Part shown: in pieces, positions 7,213-16,136 of the stretch
Layout of the letters: each line of letters begins with the position of its first letter
Numbering within the stretch: the stretch's first letter is position 1
Assembly (NCBI GenBank): GCA_050946575.1
Contig: JBMNVB010000004.1
Coordinates: 62,001 to 126,000, forward strand
From: JALCRY01 sp050946575
GTDB taxonomy: Bacteria > Bacillota > Clostridia > Peptostreptococcales > Anaerovoracaceae
Reading direction: 5' to 3'
Length of the DNA stretch: 64,000 nt
Position numbers and translations under genes: made by a program
Notes under the pieces: generated by a model
The model's database searches: none
What the model saw: only the letters and a program-made list of their open reading frames with translations
Told to the model about the DNA's origin: nothing

Positions 7213-7874
7213 TAAGGATCGCGATAGACGGCCCGGGAGGCGCGGGCAAATCCACGATAGCGAAGGCCGTCGCCTCGAGGCTCGGCATTGACTATATCGA
7301 TACCGGGGCGATGTACAGGGCGGTCGGATACAAGATGAAGACGCTCGGGATCAGGCCGGATGATACTGCCGCCGTGGCATCAATGCTGGAAAGCACTGAT
7401 ATCGATTTTTCGCGCGGCGATACGCTGCTGGACGGGAAGAACGTGAACGCCGAGATAAGGCGGCCGGAGATATCGGCGGCGGCGTCTGAGTGCTCCGCGC
7501 TGCCCGAGGTGAGAAAAAAGCTCGTCGCGCTGCAGCGCGAGATGGGCAGCAGGAAGAGCGTTGTCATGGACGGCCGCGATATAGGGACGAATGTGCTGAC
7601 AGACGCGGAGTTCAAGTTCTACCTCACGGCGTCGCCCGAAGAGCGCGCGAGAAGGAGATATGATGAACTCATGTCGAAGGGCATTGATGCGAAATATGAA
7701 GACGTCCTGCGCGATATCGAAGAGAGAGACAGAAACGATATGAACAGGGACATCGATCCGCTCAGAAAGGCGGAGGATGCCGACGAGATAGACAGCACGG
7801 ATATGTCGATAGATGATGTGACCGATTACATCATTTCTAAGATAGACAGAAAACAGACAGAGGAGAGATATTGA
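7209..7874 (+). CDS. cmk: Cytidylate kinase
   Basis: Phosphorylates CMP and dCMP with ATP. The 221 residues start with IAIDGPGGAGKST (P-loop residues 8-16), then DTGAMYRAVG, and later MDGRDIGTNV and the LID segment ASPEERARRRYDEL; KDRNDMNR-like RDRNDMNRDIDPL is also typical. It overlaps nrdR by four bases and is followed four bases later by a DUF1015 gene, so the three form one operon. Coupling of NrdR with a dCMP-producing kinase makes sense for nucleotide balance, but that link is inference. Confidence 0.95.
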   Translation: MIRIAIDGPGGAGKSTIAKAVASRLGIDYIDTGAMYRAVGYKMKTLGIRPDDTAAVASMLESTDIDFSRGDTLLDGKNVNAEIRRPEISAAASECSALPEVRKKLVALQREMGSRKSVVMDGRDIGTNVLTDAEFKFYLTASPEERARRRYDELMSKGIDAKYEDVLRDIEERDRNDMNRDIDPLRKAEDADEIDSTDMSIDDVTDYIISKIDRKQTEERY

Positions 7875-7878
7875 GAGT

Positions 7879-9114
7879 ATGGCAACTATAAGACCGTTCA
7901 GGGCGGTCAGACCTTCACGCGGCCTCGCGGAGCGGATCGCGGCGCCGGCGTACGATGTCGTGCGCGACGAGGACCTGAGACAGATAACTGACGCGAATCC
8001 GTACAGTTTCCTTCATATCACGAGGTCAGAGGCGGATTTCGCGGAGGGTTCGGACCCGTACTGCACCGAAGTGTATAGAAAGTCGGAGGAAAACGCGGAG
8101 TCGTTCATTGAAAGGGGATATATGTCCGAGGATGACCGGGACATGTACTATATCTACAGGATGACGATGAACGGGAAAAGCACGACCGGCATCGCGGCTA
8201 CCGCTTCCATAGACGAATATGCCGGCGGGACGATAAAGAAGCACGAAGTTATCTTAAGGGAGAAGCTCACGGACAGGATAAATCATTTCTATGAGTGCGG
8301 CTTTGACACGGAACCGGTGCTGCTGACATACAGGAGCGACGGCACGATAGAGGAGCTTGCCGGGGAATACGCGGGCGGGAATGAGCCCGAGTATTCGTTC
8401 GAGAGCGGCGGCGTGTTCCACGAGCTGTGGCCGGTCAGGGACGGGAGTCTGGTAAGGAAGATGACGGAGTATTTCCGTACGGTGCCCTGCCTGTATATTG
8501 CCGACGGTCATCACCGCTCGGCATCGGCGTATGAAGTCGGGGAACGGAAGAGGAAGGAGAATCCGGGATATTCGGGAGATGAGAATTTCAATTTCTTCAT
8601 GGTCACGGTGTTCCCGGGAAATGAACTTACTATAATGCCGTATAACCGCGCGGTGAAGGACCTTGCGGGCCTGGCTCCGGATGAATTCCTGGAGAAGGTG
8701 CGGGAAGCCGGCTTCACGGTCGAAAAGGCGGGCGGCCCGTTCGATCCCGGGGAAAAGTATGAGATCGGGATGGGCGTACGCGGTTCATGGTACAGGCTCA
8801 GGGCCGGAGAGAGTCTGAGGAGCGATGATATCGTGAAGAATCTCGACGTGTCGATACTCCAGGATAGTCTGCTGTCTCCCGTACTCGGGATCGGGGATCC
8901 CGCTGATGATGACAGGATAGATTTCTTCGGAGGAGGCATTGATGCGGCATCGCTCGCCGAAAAGGCCGACGGGAGTTTTGACATCGTATTCACGATGTAT
9001 CCTGTCGGGATAGAGGAAATAATGGGCGTCGCGGATATCGGCGGAATAATGCCGCCGAAGTCCACGTGGGTCGTCCCGAAACCGCTGAGCGGGCTGTTCA
9101 TGTACAGACTGTAA
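7879..9114 (+). CDS. DUF1015 family protein
   Basis: A 411-residue cytoplasmic protein of the DUF1015 family. It starts with I-RPFRAVRPSRGLAERIAAPAYDVV, where the R-P-x-x-A and PAYDVV elements are conserved, and has the family hallmark YIADGHHRSASA at about 212-223. Many members also carry the GIGDPADD-like segment seen near residue 335. No enzyme activity can be assigned from the sequence alone. In other Clostridia I recall such genes near serine biosynthesis genes; here it follows cmk by four bases. Start chosen at the first ATG, with GGAG upstream. Confidence 0.8.
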   Translation: MATIRPFRAVRPSRGLAERIAAPAYDVVRDEDLRQITDANPYSFLHITRSEADFAEGSDPYCTEVYRKSEENAESFIERGYMSEDDRDMYYIYRMTMNGKSTTGIAATASIDEYAGGTIKKHEVILREKLTDRINHFYECGFDTEPVLLTYRSDGTIEELAGEYAGGNEPEYSFESGGVFHELWPVRDGSLVRKMTEYFRTVPCLYIADGHHRSASAYEVGERKRKENPGYSGDENFNFFMVTVFPGNELTIMPYNRAVKDLAGLAPDEFLEKVREAGFTVEKAGGPFDPGEKYEIGMGVRGSWYRLRAGESLRSDDIVKNLDVSILQDSLLSPVLGIGDPADDDRIDFFGGGIDAASLAEKADGSFDIVFTMYPVGIEEIMGVADIGGIMPPKSTWVVPKPLSGLFMYRL

Positions 9115-9141
9115 AATAGTGAAGGCAGAAATGCGCCGTCA

Positions 9142-9170
9142 TTGAACGGCGTATGAAATGATGATATAAT
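9142..9170 (+). promoter_or_regulatory. Sigma-A promoter of the radC-mre operon
   Basis: TTGAAC (9142-9147) and TATAAT (9165-9170), spacer 17, with TGA making an extended -10. Confidence 0.85.
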
Positions 9171-9237
9171 ATCTTCGACTTTTTTCTGAGAATATTGTTC
9201 CGGACCGCCTTGAGGCTCAGGCCGAAAGGAGAGGAAT

Positions 9238-9915
9238 ATGAAAATCAGGGAAATGGCAGATACGGAAAAGCCGAGAGAGAAAATGATGAGAAGCGGACGT
9301 GAGACGCTGTCGAACGCTGAGCTTCTTGCCATTCTTATCAGGACCGGTACGGACGGGAAATCAGCTGTCGACGTTGCGGGAGAGGTGCTTGCGATGGACA
9401 GGAGAGGTCTTGTATATCTCGCGGAATGCACGGCATCCGAACTCGCCGGGATAAGGGGGATCGGAAGCGCGAAGGCATGCCAGATAATGGCCGCTGTCGA
9501 GCTGGGGCAGCGTATAGCGACTTCGCCCAGACCGCCCGCAGAGAGGGCGTCCGGGGTGCTGGAGATCGTGGACATATATATGGAGCGGATGCGATATTAC
9601 AAGAAAGAGTTCTTCAATGCACTGCTCCTGAATGCGAAGAATGAGATCATTTCGGAAGAGAACATTTCCGTCGGCGATCTCTCGTCAAGCCAGGTGCATC
9701 CCCGTGAGGCATTTAACCCGGCTATAAGAAAAAGCGCGGCGTCTGTCGTGTTCGTGCATAATCATCCCAGCGGGGATCCGACCCCGAGCAGGGAAGACAT
9801 AGGCGTGACGATGAGACTGATGGAAGCAGGCGACATACTCGGGATAAGAGTACTGGATCATATAATAATCGGTGACGGTACTTACGTGAGTTTCAAACAG
9901 GAAAACATTTTATAA
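9238..9915 (+). CDS. radC: RadC family JAMM-domain protein
   Basis: A 225-residue protein historically called DNA repair protein RadC; its real biochemical role is unsettled. It has a helix-hairpin-helix region (LAGIRGIGSAKACQIMA, about 70-87) and a JAMM metalloprotease-like site with H174-N-H176-P-S-G-D and D187. All metal ligands are intact. AAAGGAGAGG precedes the ATG. It heads the mre operon, as in many Clostridia and Bacilli where maf-radC-mreB is common; here maf has moved to about 26.5 kb. Confidence 0.93.
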   Translation: MKIREMADTEKPREKMMRSGRETLSNAELLAILIRTGTDGKSAVDVAGEVLAMDRRGLVYLAECTASELAGIRGIGSAKACQIMAAVELGQRIATSPRPPAERASGVLEIVDIYMERMRYYKKEFFNALLLNAKNEIISEENISVGDLSSSQVHPREAFNPAIRKSAASVVFVHNHPSGDPTPSREDIGVTMRLMEAGDILGIRVLDHIIIGDGTYVSFKQENIL

Positions 9916-9930
9916 CGGAGGGAACGGAAA

Positions 9931-10965
9931 GTGGCTAAGGCAGGAAAAGATATGGGTATCGACCTCGGAACGGCGAACACTCTTATCTACACAAAAGATG
10001 ACGGTATTGTTCTGAATGAGGCGTCGGTCATAGCGTATGATAAAAGAAATCAGGCTATCATCGCGACAGGATCGAAGGCCAAGGACATGATCGGGAAGGC
10101 TCCCGAAAACATAGAGGTCGTAAGACCGCTCCAGGAAGGCGTCATATCCGACTTCGACATGACGGCCGAGATGCTGCAGAGATTCATCAGGACAGCTCTT
10201 AACGACAGAAAGCCGACCGGCATGAGTGTCGTGGTCGGAGTACCGAGCGGTGTAACTGAAGTAGAGAAGAGGGCCGTTGAAGAAGTCGTCCGCCAGATGG
10301 GCGCGAGAGAGGTATTCATTATCGACGAGCCTACGGCTGCCGCCATTGGAGCCGGAATGGACGTCGAAGGATCGGAAGCCTGCATGATAGCCGACCTCGG
10401 CGGCGGAACGGTCGACATAGCCATCCTGGCGCTCGGCGGCATTGTCGTGAGCACATCGCTGAGATACGCGGGAGATCAGTTCGACGAAGCCATTATCCAG
10501 TATGTAAGAAAGAAAAAGGGCGTACTGATCGGAAACAAGACTGCCGAAATGCTGAAGAAGGAAGTCGGCTGCGCACTTGTTGAAAACGACAGTTCAGGCA
10601 AGGAAATAATAGAATCAGTGGATGCCAGAGGGCGCGACCTCATCTCGGGACTTCCGCGCACTCTGAAAGTGACGAACAGAGATATGGAAGCGGCGCTCCA
10701 TGAATCCATGGAGACGATCATCGACGCTATCAAGGGCACGGTGGAAAAGGCTCCGCCGGAAGTCGCCGCCGATATAGCGGATAAAGGCATGATGCTTTCC
10801 GGAGGCGGAGCAAAGCTGCATAATCTCGACAAGCTCATTGAACTCAGGACAGGCCTCAGCGTGAAGATAGCGGAGCAGCCGTATGAAGCTGTTGCGATCG
10901 GAGCCGGGAAGAGCCTGGAAAACATCGATAAGCTCAGGCTCTACGCTGATGACAAGAAAAGATAG
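9931..10965 (+). CDS. mreB: Rod-shape-determining actin homologue MreB
   Basis: MreB forms membrane-bound filaments that organise lateral cell-wall synthesis. The 344 residues contain the actin phosphate-1 motif GIDLGTANTLIY, phosphate-2 ADLGGGTVDIAI and the adenosine motif LSGGGAKL; VGVPSGVTEVEKRAV and DEPTAAAIGAG are diagnostic. The start is GTG at 9931 after CGGAGGGAA. It is followed by mreC after 17 bases. The sequence suggests a rod-shaped cell. Confidence 0.96.
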   Translation: MAKAGKDMGIDLGTANTLIYTKDDGIVLNEASVIAYDKRNQAIIATGSKAKDMIGKAPENIEVVRPLQEGVISDFDMTAEMLQRFIRTALNDRKPTGMSVVVGVPSGVTEVEKRAVEEVVRQMGAREVFIIDEPTAAAIGAGMDVEGSEACMIADLGGGTVDIAILALGGIVVSTSLRYAGDQFDEAIIQYVRKKKGVLIGNKTAEMLKKEVGCALVENDSSGKEIIESVDARGRDLISGLPRTLKVTNRDMEAALHESMETIIDAIKGTVEKAPPEVAADIADKGMMLSGGGAKLHNLDKLIELRTGLSVKIAEQPYEAVAIGAGKSLENIDKLRLYADDKKR

Positions 10966-10982
10966 GATTCGTGATTTAGCTT

Positions 10983-11801
10983 ATGAAATGGATCAGAGAA
11001 CATAAAATATTCTCAGTCATAGCGGCTATCATCATAGTCCAGATCCTCATTATCGCGGGGTCGTTCGCGACTGCGGGTGGCTCAGGCGCGTTCGGGCGCG
11101 GTCTGCAGACAGCGGCTTCCGCTGTGGCCAAGCCGTTCGAGGCGCTCACGAGCGGGATCGGAAATACTGTTTCCGGCATAATAAATTTCAGAGACACGCA
11201 GAAAGAAAACATCGCGCTGAAAGAGGAAAACGCGAAACTCAGGCAGGAAAACCAGGACCTGAAGCTTAAGAAGTCGGAACTCAACGAACTGAAAAAGCTC
11301 GCGAAAGCATTCGATTATGATGCGTTCAGCGGGACAGGCACCGCTGTAGCCGGAAAAATAACTGAAATAGATTACTCGAACCCGTACATCGTTTTCACGA
11401 TCAATGCAGGTAAAGACAAAGGTATAAAAAAGAATGATATTGTGGTGGACGGCAGCGGACTCGTCGGATATGTACAGGAGACCGGGCACGGATGGTCGAA
11501 GGTAAAATCGATATTGTCTTCATCGAACAATATCAGCTTCAAGATACTCCGGGATACCGATGTAACGGGAGTACTGCACGGAAACGGGGAAAACGCTCTT
11601 GAAGGATATCTGATGGAGAACTCCGACCGTGTCATTAAAGGGGACACACTTGTTACGACAGGGATCGGGAGATATCCGGAAGGTATAAAGATAGGGACGG
11701 TGACCAGGGTCTCGTTCGATGATGATCACCAGCTGAAGACGATAAAGGTGGAACCGACCGTGAAGTTCGGCGGCCTTACAAGAGTGGCGGTGTTCAAATG
11801 A
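10983..11801 (+). CDS. mreC: Rod-shape-determining protein MreC
   Basis: A 272-residue bitopic membrane protein linking MreB to extracytoplasmic wall enzymes. It has one N-terminal transmembrane helix (about 9-27) and a coiled coil (about 72-105, ENIALKEENAKLRQEN). The beta-rich extracellular domain follows (NAGKDKGIKKNDIVVDGSGLVG, with GLTRVAVF at the end). The stop overlaps the start of mreD. There is little ribosome binding sequence before the ATG (TTTAGCTT), so translation may depend on coupling to mreB. Confidence 0.94.
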   Translation: MKWIREHKIFSVIAAIIIVQILIIAGSFATAGGSGAFGRGLQTAASAVAKPFEALTSGIGNTVSGIINFRDTQKENIALKEENAKLRQENQDLKLKKSELNELKKLAKAFDYDAFSGTGTAVAGKITEIDYSNPYIVFTINAGKDKGIKKNDIVVDGSGLVGYVQETGHGWSKVKSILSSSNNISFKILRDTDVTGVLHGNGENALEGYLMENSDRVIKGDTLVTTGIGRYPEGIKIGTVTRVSFDDDHQLKTIKVEPTVKFGGLTRVAVFK

Positions 11802-12304
11802 CCAGGCTGCGGGCGACAGTGATGTATCTCCTGGCATGGATCTTTCAGATGACACTGGCCGGTATTATCAGCATTAACAATGTGGGGCCGAATCTGATTC
11901 TGTGCCTCACAGTTGTCGTTGTATTTGTTTTTGACGACGGATGGAAAATCGCACCGTTTGCTCTGATCGCCGCATTGCTGCTCGATATATGCACGGGGGA
12001 TTACATCGGCGTGGCTTCGCTGTCGCTGACATTCACGATGATGCTCGCGTATTTCGCGAGAAGGAACCTGAACACGCAGGAATTCCTTCCGATGGCCGTG
12101 ACGGGCGCATGCTGCACACTGCTGTATAATGTAGTGTACTGGCTGATCATGAAAATCGCGGGAGATCCGATGACGCTTCTGTTCGTGCTGAAATATCAGG
12201 TATTTTATATCATTTACAATGTCATCATCATATATTTCCTGTTCAGATACTATGACGGTATCAGGATAAAGCGTGAACTTGAAGAAGACGAAGTTGATAT
12301 ATGA
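11798..12304 (+). CDS. mreD: Rod-shape-determining protein MreD
   Basis: A 168-residue integral membrane protein with about five hydrophobic segments. It partners MreC and PBP2 in the elongasome. Typical features are the early aromatic helix, SINNVGPNLILCL, and D..G...G..SLS in the middle. Four-base overlaps with mreC and with mrdA show tight coupling. Assignment rests on hydrophobic profile plus operon position, since MreD sequences diverge quickly. Confidence 0.9.
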   Translation: MTRLRATVMYLLAWIFQMTLAGIISINNVGPNLILCLTVVVVFVFDDGWKIAPFALIAALLLDICTGDYIGVASLSLTFTMMLAYFARRNLNTQEFLPMAVTGACCTLLYNVVYWLIMKIAGDPMTLLFVLKYQVFYIIYNVIIIYFLFRYYDGIRIKRELEEDEVDI

Positions 12305-15288
12305 CGGAAAAAGATAATAACAGAAAAGATGAAAAAAAGAAGCGGAAAAAGCGCTTTTCTTTCAGAAAGAGCGACAGCACCGGGAAGAAAAAGGCAGGTC
12401 CCGGAAGTGTTCGCGTACAGAAAATCAAACGTCGTTTCCGTGATGTAATATATGACAGCATCCCCGCGAGGAAGTTCAGAGAGAACAAATTCATCGTGTG
12501 GCTCAATTCGGATACTGTGAAAAACAGGCTGAGACACAGCAGGCTGAGTTCATCGAGACATACGCAGGTAGTAGCGCTGCTCGCAGTGCTCGCCGTTGTT
12601 CTGGTCGCGAGGCTTTTCGTGCTCACGGTGGTTCAGCATAACAGGTGGGAAGCGAATTCCGAGTCCACGTCGACCAGGACTATATATACTACCGCATCGC
12701 GCGGGAACATTTATGACAGATACGGAAGACTGCTTGCGGGAAACAAGCAGAATTTCAGTATCAGGATGAGCGTCAACGGACAGACGAGCAGGCAGCTGAA
12801 CAAGTCGATCACCCGTCTGATAAAAGTCCTCGAGAAGAACGGCGATGATTATGTGGACGAATTCCCGATCAAGATCAAAAACGGAAAATATTATTATACA
12901 TACGATCAGGAGATAAACAGCTGGCTGAAGAAGAATGATCTTCCCGAGGGTACGTCTGCCGAGAAGGCATTCAACGCTCTGCGCGAGAAACTCGGAATAG
13001 ACAAATCATTATCGAATTATGAAGCGCAGACGGAGATGCAGCAGACATACTCGACGTATCCTCCTATAGATATCACTACGATGCAGTATACATACACGCA
13101 GGATAAGGAAGATTTCCTGACAGGGTATGAACTGGATACCGGTATTTCAGCGAAAAAGGCGTTCAGGAAAATAAAAAAGAAGATGGATATAGACGAATCA
13201 ATGTCTGACACATCGGCCAGAGAGATCATGTGCGTTCGCGACAAGATACACAGCCTCGGGTATAACCAGTATCTTCCTGCTCTTGTTGCCGAGAACGTTT
13301 CGAACAATACCGTCATGACTATTGAAGAAGGCGGAAACGGGATAAAGGGCGCCGAGGTAGTATCGGAAACGACACGGTATTATCCGAACGGATCGCTCGC
13401 GTCTCATGTCCTCGGATATATGGGCCAGATCAGTGAATCGGAAGCGGCGCAGAAAGCCGATCAGGGGTACGAGGCAGATTCAATGATCGGAGAAGCCGGC
13501 ATTGAAGAAAAGTACGAGTCCGTACTGCGGGGGACTAACGGAAAGAAGGTTGTCCAGGTAAACGCTTCCGGTGAAGTGACGAGCACGCTTTCAGAGACAA
13601 GCCCGAAAAAGGGGAAGGACGTGACGCTCACGCTGGATGCCAAACTGCAGAAGGAAGCGGAATGGGCACTTGAAAACGGGATCGCCGCCGCGCAGACCGG
13701 CGGGACGCTGAACAGCAAGTACGGCGCGGCGTCAACGGCCGAAGCCGCACCGAATGCGGAGACCGGAGCCGCGGTCTGCCTCGATGTGAAGACCGGCGAC
13801 GTTCTTGCGATGGCAAGTTATCCGGACTACGACCCGAATGATTTCGCGACGGGGATCAGTACGGCGAAATGGGAGGCTCTCCAGAGCACGAACCCGAGAG
13901 ATTCGCTTGCGGCGGCGCCTCTTTACAACCTCGCGACGATGTGCGCTGTGCAGCCCGGATCAACATTCAAGATGGTAACAGCTTCGGCCGCACTCGAATG
14001 CGGGCTGAATCCGTATACGACGCTGTACGATAACGGGCACATAGTCCTCGGAGGAAAATCGTTCGGCTGCGTCATCTGGAATATGTACAAGCAGAATCAC
14101 GGATATCTGAATATGTTCAGAGCGATCGAAGTATCCTGCAACTATTATTTCTATGATATAGCTACGGGCAAGGACTGGTATACCGGTACGAAGCTGAATT
14201 ACGATAAGAAGATCACTGTCGATACGATCACGAAGTATGCGAGTGAATACGGTCTCGGAAAATCCACGGGAATAGAACTCGATGAAACGGTGGTATCCGT
14301 GCCGAGCAAGAAGAAAAAGATCTCGTCACTGAAAAATACGCTTTCGAATACGCTCAACGCGGCTGCCGAGACGTATTTCAAGGAAAGCACGTATTCGGAC
14401 AGCACTAAACTGAAGACAAGCATTGATGCGATATGCAACCTTATTACGGAAAATCCGAAATACGACGAGCTGGTAAACAGCGGTTCACTTGAGAAGCTCG
14501 GCGTCAAGAAGAGCAAGGTGGACGACATAGCTGATATGGTAGTGTTCACGTATGCGTCACAGGCGAAGTGGACGACAGGCGACTCGTTCAATATATGTAT
14601 AGGACAGGGCGATAACTCATACACGCCGCTGCAGATATGCAACTACGTGGCGACGATCGGCAACAGCGGGAAGCATAATTCCGTGAGCATCGTGAAATCC
14701 GTCGAGAACAAGGGCACGACGAAGAAGTCGGCGAGCACTAAAGTCGATGTATCCCAGGAGAATCTGGATTACATCATGCAGGCGATGAAGCTTGACGGGA
14801 ACGGAGACGAAAGTACTGTGTCGGATACGTTCAGCGACCTTGACTTCGAAGTGGCATGCAAGACCGGAACGGCGCAGAAGGAAGGGTATATAAACCCTGA
14901 ATCCGAAGTCGACTATATAAAGTCGCATCTGTCAAGTTTCGACAGTTCACTTTCATGGACCGATGTCGAAAAAGAAGCGAAGCGTCTGATGAAGAAGTAT
15001 CCGGATACGTTCTCCAGCGAGGACACTGCGATAAGGCGCGCGGTCATAAATCTGTCGGATAAGAATCTCACCTCTGACGATCTGGACGCCTACAAGGATA
15101 CATATGATCCGTTCGCATGGATCGTATGCCTTGCGCCGGCGGATGATCCGGAGATCGCGGTCTGCGTGATGATACCTCAGGGAATGACGGCGGCGAACGC
15201 GGCGCCTATAGCGAAACATATAATGGCGGCTTATTTCGACTTGCAGACGCAGTATAAGACTTATACAATAAACAGCGGGGTCAACTGA
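12301..15288 (+). CDS. mrdA: Penicillin-binding protein 2, elongation transpeptidase, long form
   Basis: Class B PBP that crosslinks lateral peptidoglycan. At 995 residues it is far longer than the usual 600-700. The N-terminal 88 residues are cytoplasmic and very rich in K and R, followed by a transmembrane helix (about 89-112). The pedestal carries ASRGNIYDRYGRLLA. The catalytic serine is S554 (STFK), the second motif is S612-C-N614, and the third is K854-T-G. About 80 extra residues lie between the KTG and the PFAWIVCLAP strand, and another Lys- and Ser-rich insert lies at about 660-720. All active-site motifs are intact. Similar long PBP2 proteins occur in some Clostridia. Confidence 0.93.
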   Translation: MTEKDNNRKDEKKKRKKRFSFRKSDSTGKKKAGPGSVRVQKIKRRFRDVIYDSIPARKFRENKFIVWLNSDTVKNRLRHSRLSSSRHTQVVALLAVLAVVLVARLFVLTVVQHNRWEANSESTSTRTIYTTASRGNIYDRYGRLLAGNKQNFSIRMSVNGQTSRQLNKSITRLIKVLEKNGDDYVDEFPIKIKNGKYYYTYDQEINSWLKKNDLPEGTSAEKAFNALREKLGIDKSLSNYEAQTEMQQTYSTYPPIDITTMQYTYTQDKEDFLTGYELDTGISAKKAFRKIKKKMDIDESMSDTSAREIMCVRDKIHSLGYNQYLPALVAENVSNNTVMTIEEGGNGIKGAEVVSETTRYYPNGSLASHVLGYMGQISESEAAQKADQGYEADSMIGEAGIEEKYESVLRGTNGKKVVQVNASGEVTSTLSETSPKKGKDVTLTLDAKLQKEAEWALENGIAAAQTGGTLNSKYGAASTAEAAPNAETGAAVCLDVKTGDVLAMASYPDYDPNDFATGISTAKWEALQSTNPRDSLAAAPLYNLATMCAVQPGSTFKMVTASAALECGLNPYTTLYDNGHIVLGGKSFGCVIWNMYKQNHGYLNMFRAIEVSCNYYFYDIATGKDWYTGTKLNYDKKITVDTITKYASEYGLGKSTGIELDETVVSVPSKKKKISSLKNTLSNTLNAAAETYFKESTYSDSTKLKTSIDAICNLITENPKYDELVNSGSLEKLGVKKSKVDDIADMVVFTYASQAKWTTGDSFNICIGQGDNSYTPLQICNYVATIGNSGKHNSVSIVKSVENKGTTKKSASTKVDVSQENLDYIMQAMKLDGNGDESTVSDTFSDLDFEVACKTGTAQKEGYINPESEVDYIKSHLSSFDSSLSWTDVEKEAKRLMKKYPDTFSSEDTAIRRAVINLSDKNLTSDDLDAYKDTYDPFAWIVCLAPADDPEIAVCVMIPQGMTAANAAPIAKHIMAAYFDLQTQYKTYTINSGVN

Positions 15289-15289
15289 T

Positions 15290-16033
15290 ATGGGAAGAGC
15301 GATAGTTATCACATCCGGAAAAGGAGGAACCGGAAAGAGCATGTTCACGGTGAACATGGGTGCTGAACTTGCGATGCGCGGATCCGGCGTCGTCCTTGTC
15401 GATATGGATAACGGTCTTCGAAATCTGGACCTTTATCTGGGCCTTGAGAATAAAGTCGTGTACAATGCGGTGGATGTCATTTCGGGGATGTGCCGCATAA
15501 AGCAGGCCCTCGTCCGCGACAAGCGATTCAAATCCATGTATCTGATGGCGGCTTCGCCCGCTCTCGACGAACGGGACATCACTCCGCTCCACATGGTAGT
15601 GCTCGTGGAGAAGCTGAAGAAGATGTTCGATTACGTAATCATCGATTCGCCGGCGGGCATCGGGGATCCTCTTATCATGGCGGCCGCTGGCGCCGATCAG
15701 GCGGTGATAGTAGCCGAAGGCGAACCGGCGTCACTCAGAGACGCGGATTCCGTGGACAGGCTTCTGAAGGAACTCGGCATTGAGAACAGATCATGCGTCA
15801 TCAACAAGGTCGACGCCGATCTGATGTCCATGGGTGTGGTGCCTTCGCTCAGCGATATCGCGAGGCAGCTTCGGCTCAAGATAAACGGATTCATACAGTA
15901 TGACAATAATATATTTATTGCCACGAATCAGGGCGTGCCGATCGTTCTCAAGCGCGGCACGTATATCGAGAAGAATTTCAGAAAAATCACAGACCGGATC
16001 GTTAATGACGGCGAGACCGGTACCGAAACTTGA
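15290..16033 (+). CDS. minD: MinD-like ParA-family ATPase
   Basis: A 247-residue deviant Walker ATPase: SGKGGTGKS (about 9-17), VLVDMDNGLRNLDLYLGLE, VIIDSPAGIG, and NKVD. The DMD.GLRNLD and PAGIG signatures are those of MinD, which positions the division inhibitor MinC at the membrane. The C-terminus (EKNFRKITDRIV) could be a weak amphipathic helix, unlike the clear membrane anchor of other MinD proteins. The gene starts one base after the mrdA stop. Neither minC nor minE is present, although in related operons minC usually precedes minD. The next gene is rodA on the opposite strand. Confidence 0.85.
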   Translation: MGRAIVITSGKGGTGKSMFTVNMGAELAMRGSGVVLVDMDNGLRNLDLYLGLENKVVYNAVDVISGMCRIKQALVRDKRFKSMYLMAASPALDERDITPLHMVVLVEKLKKMFDYVIIDSPAGIGDPLIMAAAGADQAVIVAEGEPASLRDADSVDRLLKELGIENRSCVINKVDADLMSMGVVPSLSDIARQLRLKINGFIQYDNNIFIATNQGVPIVLKRGTYIEKNFRKITDRIVNDGETGTET

Positions 16034-16136
16034 TTTTTATTTTATACAGCAATGCGGGCGGCCGACAGCTGCCGGACTTTTCCGAAACTCGGAGAATCCG
16101 GGCATGCGGCTGCCCGTTATTGCTTTATACTGCTTT

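Noticed and set aside
9142..9150. The CGCCGT/ACGGCG hairpin near 9133-9152 as a terminator of the DUF1015 gene
   Set aside because: No T-run follows, and the second arm overlaps the -35 region of a well-formed promoter.
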